Positions 16,087 to 25,233 of a stretch of DNA of 64,000 bases are shown here, piece by piece. The DNA lies in contig NZ_JAKQYM010000001.1 in the NCBI RefSeq assembly GCF_022662535.1, positions 62,001 to 126,000 of the forward strand, in the 5' to 3' direction. Every line of letters starts with the position of its first letter. Position 1 is the stretch's first letter. Under the pieces are notes generated by a model. The model was given only the letters and a program-made list of their open reading frames with translations, had not been told where the DNA came from and searched no databases. The translations under genes were made by a program, and so were the position numbers. This stretch comes from Polaribacter marinus (GTDB lineage: Bacteria > Bacteroidota > Bacteroidia > Flavobacteriales > Flavobacteriaceae).

Positions 16087-18579
16087 CTATATTTTAATAT
16101 TTCTTAATCTTAATGCGTTTGCAATTACTGATACTGAACTAAAACTCATTGCTAAAGCTGCAATCATTGGTGAGAGTAATAACCCGAATATTGGGTATAA
16201 AACACCTGCTGCAATGGGCACACCCAATACATTGTATATAAAAGCAAAAAAGAGATTCTGCTTTATGTTTTTAACAACAGCGTGACTTAATTTTTTAGCT
16301 TTTACAATACCTTGTAAATCTCCTTTTACTAACGTAATTGAAGCGCTTTCAATAGCTACATCTGTACCTGTACCCATTGCAATACCAACATCTGATTGTG
16401 CTAAAGCTGGCGCATCGTTAATACCATCACCTGCCATTGCTACAACACTTCCTTTTTGTTGAAGTTTATCAATTTCATTCAATTTATCTTCTGGAAGACA
16501 TTCTGCTTTATAGTGTTTAAGGTTTAATTGTTCTGCTACCGATTTTGCAGTGTTTTTATTATCACCAGTGAGCATTATTACCTCAACACCATTATCTTGT
16601 AGTTGTTTAATAGCATTTTGACTTGTGGTTTTAATGGCATCGAAAATAGTTACATATCCAACAGCTTCATTATCTACTGCTATATACGATACTGTTTTAC
16701 CTTGTTCTTGTTCTGCAACCACATTAGTTTCTAAATTTTTAGAAATAGTTATGGCAAACTGCTCTAATAACTTTGCATTACCTAAAGCAACTTTTTTGTT
16801 TTCAATAGTACCTATAACACCTTTTCCTGCTACAGCTTGAAAATCGTTTACTTTTGTAATTGCAGTATTTTTAGATTTACCATAGTTTACAATAGCTTCT
16901 GCTAAAGGATGTTCGCTATATTGATTTAAGGAAGCAATGAAATGAAGTAGTTTTTCTTCTTTTAAATTATTAATTGAGATTACTTTTTCAACTGATGGTT
17001 TTCCTTCAGTAATCGTACCTGTTTTATCTACAATAAGCGTATCTACCTTATTCATTTTTTCTAATGCTTCAGCATTTTTAATTAACACACCAGATTGCGC
17101 ACCTCTACCAACACCAACCATAACAGACATTGGTGTTGCCAAACCTAATGCACAAGGACAAGCAATAATTAATACAGCAATTGCATTTACAAAGGCAAAA
17201 ACATAAGCAGGTTCTGGACCAAAAATAGCCCAAACTATAAATGTTATTACTGCAACAACTAATACAATTGGAACAAAGTATTTAGATATTCTATCTGCTA
17301 ATTTTTGAATAGGTGCTTTTGAACGACTTGCATTATTTACCATATGAATAATTTGAGAAAGTAAGGTTTCGGAACCTACCTTTTCAGCTTTCATAATAAA
17401 TGACTTTGTACCGTTAATTGTGCCAGAACTTACTTTATCGTCTATGCTCTTATCTACAGGAATTGGTTCTCCAGTAATCATAGATTCATCAATGCTACTA
17501 TGACCTTCTACAATACTACCATCTACTGGAATTTTTTCTCCAGGCTTAACTCGTAATAAATTGTCTTTTTCAATTTTATCGATTGCAATAACTTTATCTT
17601 CTCCATTAGTAACCAATGTTGCTGTTGAAGGCACTAATTTTAGTAATTCTTTTATTGCGCCACTTGTTTGACTATGTGCTCTTGCTTCTAATAATTGACC
17701 TAATAATACTAATGTTAAAATTACCGTTGTAGCTTCAAAATAAACAAATACATTACCATCGGCTGTTTTAAAATCTTGTGGAAATACATCTGGAAATACC
17801 ATTGCAAATACACTAAATAACCACGCGATACCCGAACCAATACCAATTAAAGTAAACATATTCAGGTTCATTGTTTTTATTGATGTGTAAGCACGTTTAA
17901 AGAACATCCAAGTTGCATAAAACACTACAGGGATTGATAATGCAAACTGAATCCAGTTCCATTGTTTTTGTTCTAAAACATTATATAAAGGATTATTATC
18001 TAATGCTTCTGACATTGCTATTAAAAATATTGGCACAGTAAAAATTACAGCTATCCAAAACTTTTTCAACAATTTTTTATAGGTTTTGTCTTCTTCTGAA
18101 ATATCCGCTTCTAATGGCACTAAATCCATCCCACAAACAGGACAAGAACCTGCTTCGTCTTTAATTATTTCTGGGTGCATTGGACACGTAAATTGGCTAC
18201 TTGTTGTAGTTAAACTTCTTTCTTCCACCAAGTCCATTCCACAAACAGGACAATCACCTGCTTTATTATATGTTTTGTCTTCTTCGCAGTGCATAGGACA
18301 ATAAAATGTACCTGTTCCTTTGCCTTTAGGTTGTTCCTGCTTTTTTTCTTTATTAGGTTGGTGTTTACCTTGTTTATGAATACTATATCGACCACCATCC
18401 TCTTTTAATGCTTTTTGAAATATTTCAATTGAAATATGTGATTGCATTTCAATAATAGCTTCTGATTTTTCTAAATTGACTTTTACGTTTGAAACATCAT
18501 CAACTTTTGAAAGTGTTTCTTCTACGTGACTGCGACAACCGTTGCAAGTCATTCCGTGTATATGATATGTGTGTTTCAT
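16087..18579 (-). CDS. copA: Copper-exporting P1B ATPase (CopA) with two extra CxxC metal-binding domains
   Basis: I place the start at the ATG at 18579 (830 residues), because it begins directly with an HMA domain (HGMTCNGC near residue 8); an ATG at 18621 would add 14 residues read from a hairpin. After the HMA domain come two heavy-metal-binding domains of the YHS-like type (FYCPMHCEE ... CPVCGMDLV and FTCPMHPEI ... [10 protein letters not shown], about 92-155). The ATPase core has TGEP, the CPC site in [22 protein letters not shown], the SEHPLAEA His-Pro and [10 protein letters not shown]. The final helix carries [15 protein letters not shown], typical of Cu(I)-type P1B-1 pumps. It exports Cu(I) to the periplasm, where CusABC can take over. 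Confidence 0.9.
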   Translation of the reverse strand: MKHTYHIHGMTCNGCRSHVEETLSKVDDVSNVKVNLEKSEAIIEMQSHISIEIFQKALKEDGGRYSIHKQGKHQPNKEKKQEQPKGKGTGTFYCPMHCEEDKTYNKAGDCPVCGMDLVEERSLTTTSSQFTCPMHPEIIKDEAGSCPVCGMDLVPLEADISEEDKTYKKLLKKFWIAVIFTVPIFLIAMSEALDNNPLYNVLEQKQWNWIQFALSIPVVFYATWMFFKRAYTSIKTMNLNMFTLIGIGSGIAWLFSVFAMVFPDVFPQDFKTADGNVFVYFEATTVILTLVLLGQLLEARAHSQTSGAIKELLKLVPSTATLVTNGEDKVIAIDKIEKDNLLRVKPGEKIPVDGSIVEGHSSIDESMITGEPIPVDKSIDDKVSSGTINGTKSFIMKAEKVGSETLLSQIIHMVNNASRSKAPIQKLADRISKYFVPIVLVVAVITFIVWAIFGPEPAYVFAFVNAIAVLIIACPCALGLATPMSVMVGVGRGAQSGVLIKNAEALEKMNKVDTLIVDKTGTITEGKPSVEKVISINNLKEEKLLHFIASLNQYSEHPLAEAIVNYGKSKNTAITKVNDFQAVAGKGVIGTIENKKVALGNAKLLEQFAITISKNLETNVVAEQEQGKTVSYIAVDNEAVGYVTIFDAIKTTSQNAIKQLQDNGVEVIMLTGDNKNTAKSVAEQLNLKHYKAECLPEDKLNEIDKLQQKGSVVAMAGDGINDAPALAQSDVGIAMGTGTDVAIESASITLVKGDLQGIVKAKKLSHAVVKNIKQNLFFAFIYNVLGVPIAAGVLYPIFGLLLSPMIAALAMSFSSVSVIANALRLRNIKI

Positions 18580-18594
18580 TATTTTATTTTTGTG

Positions 18595-18649
18595 CCTGAC
18601 AAGGGAAGGGCTATTAACCAATTAATTAGTATTTCCTTCCCACATCAGG
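18595..18649. other. Two-part inverted repeat in the copA leader
   Basis: Outer arms CCTGA (18595-18599) and TCAGG (18645-18649) and inner arms GGGAAGG (18603-18609) and CCTTCCC (18635-18641) are perfect and separated by 3 bases on each side. The structure ends 15 bases before the copA start, so in the RNA it could affect translation or continued transcription into copA. Confidence 0.55.
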
Positions 18650-18652
18650 GCT

Positions 18653-19108
18653 TTATTTTAAATTGCCTTTTAGTTTCTTTATATAATCAATAACCAATGT
18701 CTTTTCAGATGTTGATAATTTTGCGTTTTTATGAATTAAGGTGTAAGATGAAAGTGGCATTTCATTGTTCTTAATCTGATTAATAATTGACTTTAATTTG
18801 CTATTCTTTCTTCTGGTTGAATACGTGTCCCAGTTATTAAAATTCAGCTCTTCTTTTCCATCGGCAATATGGTTTTCGAGAAACCAAGCAATGGGTTGAA
18901 TTTTATTATACCAAGGATAGCTTGTATTATTACTGTGACAATCATAACAGGACGTTTGCAATAATGTATTGATATTTTTAGGTGTATTATTTACCAATAA
19001 AAAATCTGTTTTTGGTACGATATTACTTTGGTTTAGTTCTGTAGGCATAAACTGTATGCCTACAAAACACACCACTAAAACCAATGCTATGATTTTTACA
19101 ATTTTCAT
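18653..19108 (-). CDS. Haem-binding domain protein (c-type cytochrome-like)
   Basis: This 151-residue protein has one N-terminal hydrophobic segment (about 4-20; signal or anchor), then a Haem_bd-type domain with CYDCHSNNTSYPWYNKIQP (the CxxCH haem site is near residue 54) and a helical C-terminus with SSYTLIHKNAKLS. It faces the periplasm. Such proteins are common beside copper genes in Bacteroidota; a redox role toward Cu or a respiratory partner is inference. The start codon abuts the stop of the DUF3347 lipoprotein gene. Confidence 0.75.
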   Translation of the reverse strand: MKIVKIIALVLVVCFVGIQFMPTELNQSNIVPKTDFLLVNNTPKNINTLLQTSCYDCHSNNTSYPWYNKIQPIAWFLENHIADGKEELNFNNWDTYSTRRKNSKLKSIINQIKNNEMPLSSYTLIHKNAKLSTSEKTLVIDYIKKLKGNLK

Positions 19109-19702
19109 TTAGTTAATCTCTTTTTGCACTTTACCACATTTCAGCATTTTACTACCGTAATAAGGATTTTTAATTTCCTTGTTCAAACTTAACCAAGCGC
19201 TGCCACCATCATACATTGGACAAAATTGTTGATATAAAGTATTTTTAGTACCGGTAATTGCAACCATATCCATAATATCCTTACTCAATGTTTTAAAATG
19301 TTCTCTTTGGTGATCTATTTCACTTCTACCAATATGTTCTGCGTGTTCTTTGGCATCTGTAATAATATCTTTAAGTTCTTTTTGCTGTTCAACAGTAAAA
19401 CCATTTATTTCAAATTTGCTCAAACTATTGTTCAATTTATCGCCAGCTTTAGCAGCTTTGTTTTTGTCGGTTTCTACTAAAGCATCTTTAAGTATCATAT
19501 AGTCTGCTAACACTTTTTGAACACCTGAATTTTGTGAATTATCATCCATCATATTATTGGATTTATCCATTTTGTTATGGTTCATTTCTGAATGAACTAT
19601 GCTGTCTTGAGTATTCTCCTTTTTTGCATCTTTACAAGAAATTATTGTAAGATTTATTAAAGAGATTACTAAAATTGCTACTATTGTTTTTAAATATTTC
19701 AT
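19109..19702 (-). CDS. DUF3347 lipoprotein
   Basis: This 197-residue protein has a lipoprotein signal (lipobox TIISC, Cys near 23), a His/Met-rich linker (SEMNHNKMDKSNNMM, about 38-52) and a DUF3347 domain (about 60-197) with HFKTLSKD, QFCPMYDGGSAWLS and CGKVQKEIN. The same domain forms the C-terminus of CusB in this operon. Met/His content suggests Cu(I)/Ag(I) binding in the periplasm, so it may be a separate metallochaperone for the Cus pump. Confidence 0.8.
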   Translation of the reverse strand: MKYLKTIVAILVISLINLTIISCKDAKKENTQDSIVHSEMNHNKMDKSNNMMDDNSQNSGVQKVLADYMILKDALVETDKNKAAKAGDKLNNSLSKFEINGFTVEQQKELKDIITDAKEHAEHIGRSEIDHQREHFKTLSKDIMDMVAITGTKNTLYQQFCPMYDGGSAWLSLNKEIKNPYYGSKMLKCGKVQKEIN

Positions 19703-19729
19703 TTTTATTGTTTTAAATTATACTTGTTT

Positions 19730-20953
19730 TTAGTTGCTTAAATAATTGATGATTGTGGTTTGTAAATAATAAGTTTTAATCGATTCTATTTGATTCATTT
19801 GAAACTTTAATTGCAGTTCTTGAATGTCTAAAACATCATTAAAATCAATTGTTCCTGTTTCGTAACTTTTGATTAATATTTGCTCTGCATCATTAGCTTG
19901 CTTCAAATTTTTGGTTTGAGTTTTATAACTTATTCTTGCAGACACTCTTTCTTTTATTGCTTTATCTAAAAGCGTTTCCAAAGTATTTAAGCGTTCTTGT
20001 TTTTGTGCAGTAATTTCCTGCTGTTGTAACTCGTTTTGCTTTGTTTTCGATTTATATTTTTTATTAAATATTGGTATTGATAAAGACACCATTGGCATTA
20101 CAATATCTTTTCCATTATCGCTAAAGTCCATATTTGGACGTTTCGCCACATTGATATAATCTAATCCAAAACCAATCATAGGACTGCTTTCTTTTTGGTT
20201 TAATAATTCTGATTGTTCAATGGATTTAAAGAGTTTATCATATTTTAATAATTCAGGATGCAATGCTAAATTTTCAAAAGTGATTTCAAAATCTTCAGAA
20301 GGCATATTTAATTTATCAACAACAACTATAGAAACCTCTTTTTCTCTATTTAAAAGTTTATTTAAGGTTGTTTGTTCTGCTAAAAATTGTTGTTGCAACA
20401 CTTCTTTTAATTGTTGTAATTCATTTTGACGCATCTGTAATCGTAACACATCTACTGCTGAAGCTTTGCCAACTTCGACAGAAGTTAAAGCCATTGTTTC
20501 GTAAGTTTTTAAGAGTTCGATATTGTTAGTTAATACTTTTTGTTTTGCTTTATTAGTATATAACTTGTAATACGATTGTGATACCGAAACCATTAATTTA
20601 CGTTTGGCAATTACAATATCTTCATATTTAGTTTCAGCTAAAGAACTTACATAATTTTCTCTTGCTGTTATTGAGCCAAACCAAGGCAACATTTGTTTTG
20701 CAGAAACTTTAAAGCGTTGGGCTCCAGTTCTTGTTTCTGGCTCACTTACAAAATAACCTACTCCAAATTCGGTATTTGGAATGGTATTAACTTCATTTAC
20801 TTTTTCTGAAACTCTCTTGTGCTGTAACTCGAATTTTTGAATCTCTGGATTGTTTACCAAAGCTTCATCGATTAAAGTTTGTAATTCTTGTGCATTTCCT
20901 TTGAGAACAAAGAGAAAAGAAAAAAGAAAAAAGATTGTTTTTATATGTTTCAT
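19730..20953 (-). CDS. cusC: TolC/CusC-type outer-membrane factor
   Basis: This 407-residue protein has a signal peptide ending near GNAQ (about 22) and the two long helical hairpins of outer-membrane factors, with the repeat-like motifs VSVSQSYYKLYTNKAKQKVL and EVGKASAVDVLRLQMRQNEL in the first half and a corresponding KSYETGTIDFNDVLDIQE in the second. It forms the outer-membrane exit duct for CusA. Its start overlaps the cusA stop (ATGA at 20950-20953), so the two are translationally coupled. Confidence 0.88.
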   Translation of the reverse strand: MKHIKTIFFLFSFLFVLKGNAQELQTLIDEALVNNPEIQKFELQHKRVSEKVNEVNTIPNTEFGVGYFVSEPETRTGAQRFKVSAKQMLPWFGSITARENYVSSLAETKYEDIVIAKRKLMVSVSQSYYKLYTNKAKQKVLTNNIELLKTYETMALTSVEVGKASAVDVLRLQMRQNELQQLKEVLQQQFLAEQTTLNKLLNREKEVSIVVVDKLNMPSEDFEITFENLALHPELLKYDKLFKSIEQSELLNQKESSPMIGFGLDYINVAKRPNMDFSDNGKDIVMPMVSLSIPIFNKKYKSKTKQNELQQQEITAQKQERLNTLETLLDKAIKERVSARISYKTQTKNLKQANDAEQILIKSYETGTIDFNDVLDIQELQLKFQMNQIESIKTYYLQTTIINYLSN

Positions 20954-23900
20954 TTTGATGTTCTTTTTAGTTGAGCTTCTGCTTTCCAGCTGTATAAAAC
21001 TGGTACTACAAATAAGGTGATTAAGGCAATTAGCATACCTCCAAAACTTGGTATTGCCATAGGAATCATAATATCACTACCACGACCTGTTGAGGTTAAT
21101 ACTGGTAATAATGCCAATATGGTTGTTGCAGTAGTCATTAAACACGGTCTAATACGTTTTTCTCCTGCTTCAACAACAGCTGCTCTGATTTGCTTTTTGT
21201 TTTTTGGTGTATTCCTTTCAAATATTTGAGTTAAGTACGTTGCCATAACTACACCATCATCGGTTGCAATTCCGAAAAGTGCAATAAAGCCTACCCAAAC
21301 AGCAACACTCAAATTAATTGGATGCATCTGAAATAAATCACGCAGATTTTCGCCAAAAAAGTTGAAGTTTAAAAACCAATCTTGACCATATAACCAGATC
21401 ATTAAAAAACCACCTGCAAAAGCAACTGCAATACCAGTAAATACCATTAATGATGTACCTACTGAACGGAATTGAAAATAGAGTATTAAGAAAATAATAG
21501 CCAATGCCAAAGGCACTACAACCGATAAAGTTTTTTCTGCTCTTATTTGATTTTCATAGCTTCCTGTAAATTGATAATTAACCCCTTTTGGTACTACCAA
21601 TTCGCCTGAATCTATTTTTTGCTGAATTAAAGCTTGTGCATTTTCAACAACATTTACTTCTGCAAAGCCATCCATTTTATCGAATAATACATAGCCTACT
21701 AAAAAAGTATCCTCACTCTTAATAACTTGTGGCCCTTGTTCATATCTAATGGTTGCCAATTCGCTTAATGGTACTGGACTGCCTTTTTCAACTGGCACAT
21801 AGATTTGCTTTAAATCGGTTGGATTAGCTCTTAATTCTCTTGGGTATCTAACACGTACTCCATAACGCTCCCTACCTTCAACAGTTTGGGTTAAAACCAT
21901 ACCACCAACAGCTACTTTTAGCACCTCTTGTACATCTTGTATAGATATACCATAACGTGCAATTTTTTCCCTATCAATATCAATAAGTAAATAAGGTTTT
22001 CCTACAATACGGTCTGCAAAAACAGCTTCGTCTTTTACACCATCAGCTTGTTTTAAAATTCCTTCTAACTGTACACCAAAGGCTTCAATTTGTTTTAAAT
22101 CTTGACCTTTAACTTTTATTCCCATTGGTGCACGCATACCTGTTTGCAGCATTACCAATCGTGTTTCAATAGGTTGTAGTTTAGGTGCAGAAGTAACGCC
22201 TGGTAACTTGGTAACTTTTACAATGTCATTCCAAATATCGTTTGGTGATTTTATTTCTGGTCGCCAGTTTCGATAAAATTCGCCATTATTATCTTCTATT
22301 AATTGCGACCTTTCTACAGCGCTCAAAGTGACATTTTCTGTATTATTAGGATTAGCGATGAAACGTCCATCTTTTAATTCAAATAAACCATCATTATTTA
22401 CTTTGTAACGTTGACGTTCTCCGTTTTTATTCAGCATATATTCTGATTTATACTGAATAATATTTTCATACATAGACAAAGGCGCTGGATCTAAAGCTGA
22501 TTCTGTACGACCTGCTTTACCAACTACGGTTTTTATCTCTGGAATACTTGCTACAGCCATATCTAACTGTTGTAAAACACGTTTGTTTTCTTCGACTCCA
22601 GAATGTGGCATTGAAGTTGGCATTAATAAAAAAGAACCTTCATTTAAAGATGGCATAAATTCTTTGCCTGTATTTTTCATTATGAAAAAACCTGCTATTA
22701 CAATAGCTGTTGGTATGGATAAGAATATTAGTTTATTGTTCAAACACCATTTTAAAATACGTGTATAATACCTTATGAATAATGAGAAAACACCTAATAA
22801 ACCAAAGCAAATAATACTTACAAAAATGAGATTCCAAAAGATGCTTTTATCTACACCTAAAGGTCTCCAATATTCAGCTAATAAAAACACAATAGCAGAT
22901 ACAGATATGATAATATTAATAAGATTTGCTTGTTTTTCGCTTATCATTTTTTGAACACTTAATAGTGTTGTAACTCCAAAAGCTACCAAGATTAAACCTA
23001 ACCAATAACCATAGACTGTGGCAATAATTCCTAATGCTATTAAAACCCCATTTAAAACATATTTGAAATTGGTTTTAATGTTTTTCTTTTTAAATAAAAA
23101 TGCAGCAAAGGGTGGAATTAAAAACAACGCTACAATAATTGAAGCTGTTAAAGCAAATGTTTTAGTAAAGGCTAATGGTCTGAATAATTTTCCTTCAGCT
23201 CCAATCATTGTAAATACAGGAATAAAACTTATAATGGTTGTCATAACTGCTGTTACAATTGCTCCAGATACTTCTGCTGTTGCGTTGTAAACCACATTAT
23301 TTATAGGCAGTTTATCTTTGTTTTCATCTAAATGCCTAATGATGTTTTCTGAAAGTATTACACCTACATCTACCATTGTACCAATAGCAATAGCGATACC
23401 TGATAAAGCCACAATATTAGCATCTACACCAAAGAGTTTCATTGCTATAAAAACCATTAATACAGCAACTGGTAGTAAGCCAGAAATCAATACAGAAGCT
23501 CGAAGATTAAATACCATAATGATTATAACTAAAATAGTAATTAGTATTTCTAATGTTAGGGCTTCATTAAGTGTCCCTAAAGTTTCCTGAATGAGTTCTG
23601 TTCTGTCATAAAAAGGAACAATAGTTACTTGTGAAGTTCTGCCATCGGCTAATACTTTTGAAGGTAGTCCTGCGCTTAATTCGTTAATTTTTTCTTTAAC
23701 ATTATTGATAACTTCCATTGGATTCGCACCATATCGCGCTACTACGACAGCACCAACAACTTCTGCACCTTCCTTGTCCAGTAATCCTCTTCGAGTTGCA
23801 GGACCTAAAGACACTTTTCCTATGTCTTTAATTTTAATCGCTGTGTAATCTTCGGAAGTAACTACTGCATTTTCTATGTCGGAAATAGATTTTACATAAC

Positions 23901-24657
23901 CTAAACCTCTAACTAAATATTCGGCTTGATTAATTTCTAAAGTTTGTGCACCAATATCTTTATTACTTTCTTTTACTGCTTTTACAATATGATGTAAACC
24001 AATATTGTATTGACGCATTAATTCCGGATTAACATCTACTTGGTATTCTTGTACATAACCACCAATTGATGCCACTTCTGATACGCCACTTGCAGACGAT
24101 AGTGCATATTTAACATAGTAGTCTTGAATACTTCGTAATTCTTGTAAATCCCAACCACCTGTTACATTTCCGTTTTCATCACGACCTTCTAATGTGTACC
24201 AAAAAATTTGCCCTAATCCTGTGGCATCTGGACCCAAAGCAGGATTAACACCTTCGGGTAATAATCCGCTTGGTAACGAGTTGAGTTTTTCTAATATTCT
24301 ACTACGACTCCAGTAAAACTCAATATCTTCTTCAAAAATGATATAGATACTTGAAAAGCCAAACATAGACGAACTACGAATGGTTTTTACTCCTGGAATA
24401 CCGAGTAAAGATGTTGTTAATGGATAGGTTATTTGGTCTTCTATATCTTGTGGTGAACGACCATCCCATTTAGTAAATACTATTTGTTGGTTCTCTCCAA
24501 TATCGGGAATAGCGTCTACAGCTACAGGGTTACTTGGTAAAAATCCTGTTTCCCAATTAAATGGTGCATTTACCGTTCCCCAGCCTATAAAGAGAACAAG
24601 TAATAATACTGCTACGAGTTTATTTTCTATTAAAAATTTGATGCTTTTATTTAGCAT
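20950..24657 (-). CDS. cusA: CusA-type RND copper/silver efflux pump
   Basis: This 1235-residue inner-membrane antiporter starts MLNKSIKFLIENK and has VAVDAIPDIGENQQIV near 45, a metal-relay region with MPTSMPHSG, and TRLVMLQTGMRAPMG, where the Met pattern matches Cu/Ag-type CusA. It is about 190 residues longer than a typical CusA. The extra length is mainly a hydrophobic insert between the first membrane half and the second porter domain (about 530-640), which looks like several additional membrane helices. It heads the operon cusA-cusC-DUF3347-haem-copA-cusB-HMA. Confidence 0.9.
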   Translation of the reverse strand: MLNKSIKFLIENKLVAVLLLVLFIGWGTVNAPFNWETGFLPSNPVAVDAIPDIGENQQIVFTKWDGRSPQDIEDQITYPLTTSLLGIPGVKTIRSSSMFGFSSIYIIFEEDIEFYWSRSRILEKLNSLPSGLLPEGVNPALGPDATGLGQIFWYTLEGRDENGNVTGGWDLQELRSIQDYYVKYALSSASGVSEVASIGGYVQEYQVDVNPELMRQYNIGLHHIVKAVKESNKDIGAQTLEINQAEYLVRGLGYVKSISDIENAVVTSEDYTAIKIKDIGKVSLGPATRRGLLDKEGAEVVGAVVVARYGANPMEVINNVKEKINELSAGLPSKVLADGRTSQVTIVPFYDRTELIQETLGTLNEALTLEILITILVIIIMVFNLRASVLISGLLPVAVLMVFIAMKLFGVDANIVALSGIAIAIGTMVDVGVILSENIIRHLDENKDKLPINNVVYNATAEVSGAIVTAVMTTIISFIPVFTMIGAEGKLFRPLAFTKTFALTASIIVALFLIPPFAAFLFKKKNIKTNFKYVLNGVLIALGIIATVYGYWLGLILVAFGVTTLLSVQKMISEKQANLINIIISVSAIVFLLAEYWRPLGVDKSIFWNLIFVSIICFGLLGVFSLFIRYYTRILKWCLNNKLIFLSIPTAIVIAGFFIMKNTGKEFMPSLNEGSFLLMPTSMPHSGVEENKRVLQQLDMAVASIPEIKTVVGKAGRTESALDPAPLSMYENIIQYKSEYMLNKNGERQRYKVNNDGLFELKDGRFIANPNNTENVTLSAVERSQLIEDNNGEFYRNWRPEIKSPNDIWNDIVKVTKLPGVTSAPKLQPIETRLVMLQTGMRAPMGIKVKGQDLKQIEAFGVQLEGILKQADGVKDEAVFADRIVGKPYLLIDIDREKIARYGISIQDVQEVLKVAVGGMVLTQTVEGRERYGVRVRYPRELRANPTDLKQIYVPVEKGSPVPLSELATIRYEQGPQVIKSEDTFLVGYVLFDKMDGFAEVNVVENAQALIQQKIDSGELVVPKGVNYQFTGSYENQIRAEKTLSVVVPLALAIIFLILYFQFRSVGTSLMVFTGIAVAFAGGFLMIWLYGQDWFLNFNFFGENLRDLFQMHPINLSVAVWVGFIALFGIATDDGVVMATYLTQIFERNTPKNKKQIRAAVVEAGEKRIRPCLMTTATTILALLPVLTSTGRGSDIMIPMAIPSFGGMLIALITLFVVPVLYSWKAEAQLKRTSK

Positions 24658-24709
24658 TGTCTTTGATTATTAAACAGTTAGACATAGGTGTTAAGAAAAC
24701 ACCGAATAC

Positions 24710-24743
24710 AAAAAATCATCCTTATGACATACAGCCATAGGAT
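24710..24743 (-). terminator. Terminator after the HYC_CC_PP gene
   Basis: On the minus strand, ATCCTATG (from 24743-24736) pairs with CATAAGGAT (24726-24718), with one bulged base, followed by a T-run. It lies between the small Cys-rich gene and cusA, as the terminator at 13383 lies before czcA. Confidence 0.55.
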
Positions 24744-24765
24744 AAAACAGTCTAATGTTTAAAAA

Positions 24766-25179
24766 TCAAATTAAATAAGTCTCGTCAATCTTGAAGATTT
24801 GCTTGACGACAAGTGGTGGTTCGTATTCTTCGAAAGAAGATACGTTATTATCTAACCCTTCAAAAAGGTTAATGTAAGTATATACGAAAGAAGCAATAAA
24901 TACCTGCTGCTCAAAAGTAATTTTATCAACTTGAAGTTGTAATTCATTTTGACCATCAACAGCTAATTGTTCATCACTACAACAATTCTTTTTTGTTATA
25001 GAACACCCATCAGTTAATGGGTTTTCCATTTCCATTCCACAGGTTTCTGCTTTATGGAATATAGCTGTATCCATTAAAGTATCTCCACAATAGTGCATAT
25101 CTACAGTAAATGACATTGTAGAAAATAACACTACAAAAGCCATTAAAAGTGACATTATTTTATGGAATACTTGTTTCAT
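24766..25179 (-). CDS. HYC_CC_PP family secreted protein
   Basis: This 137-residue protein has an N-terminal hydrophobic segment (about 8-25), then HYC at 29-31, Cys47, Met-rich CGMEMEN, NCC at 65-67 and PP at 121-122. These are the positions that give the HYC_CC_PP family its name. The protein is exported and its Cys/His/Met content suggests soft-metal binding. Its function is not known to me. It precedes the copper pump operon and is followed by its own terminator, the same arrangement as the DUF6660-type gene before czcA. Confidence 0.75.
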   Translation of the reverse strand: MKQVFHKIMSLLMAFVVLFSTMSFTVDMHYCGDTLMDTAIFHKAETCGMEMENPLTDGCSITKKNCCSDEQLAVDGQNELQLQVDKITFEQQVFIASFVYTYINLFEGLDNNVSSFEEYEPPLVVKQIFKIDETYLI

Positions 25180-25233
25180 ATTGAAAACAAAGGTATAAAA
25201 TTTAATTCAATTTGAATAGATTTTAACTTTGCT

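Noticed and set aside
18580..18621. Longer CopA start at 18621
   Set aside because: The added residues read through a hairpin and precede the HMA domain start; 18579 fits better.
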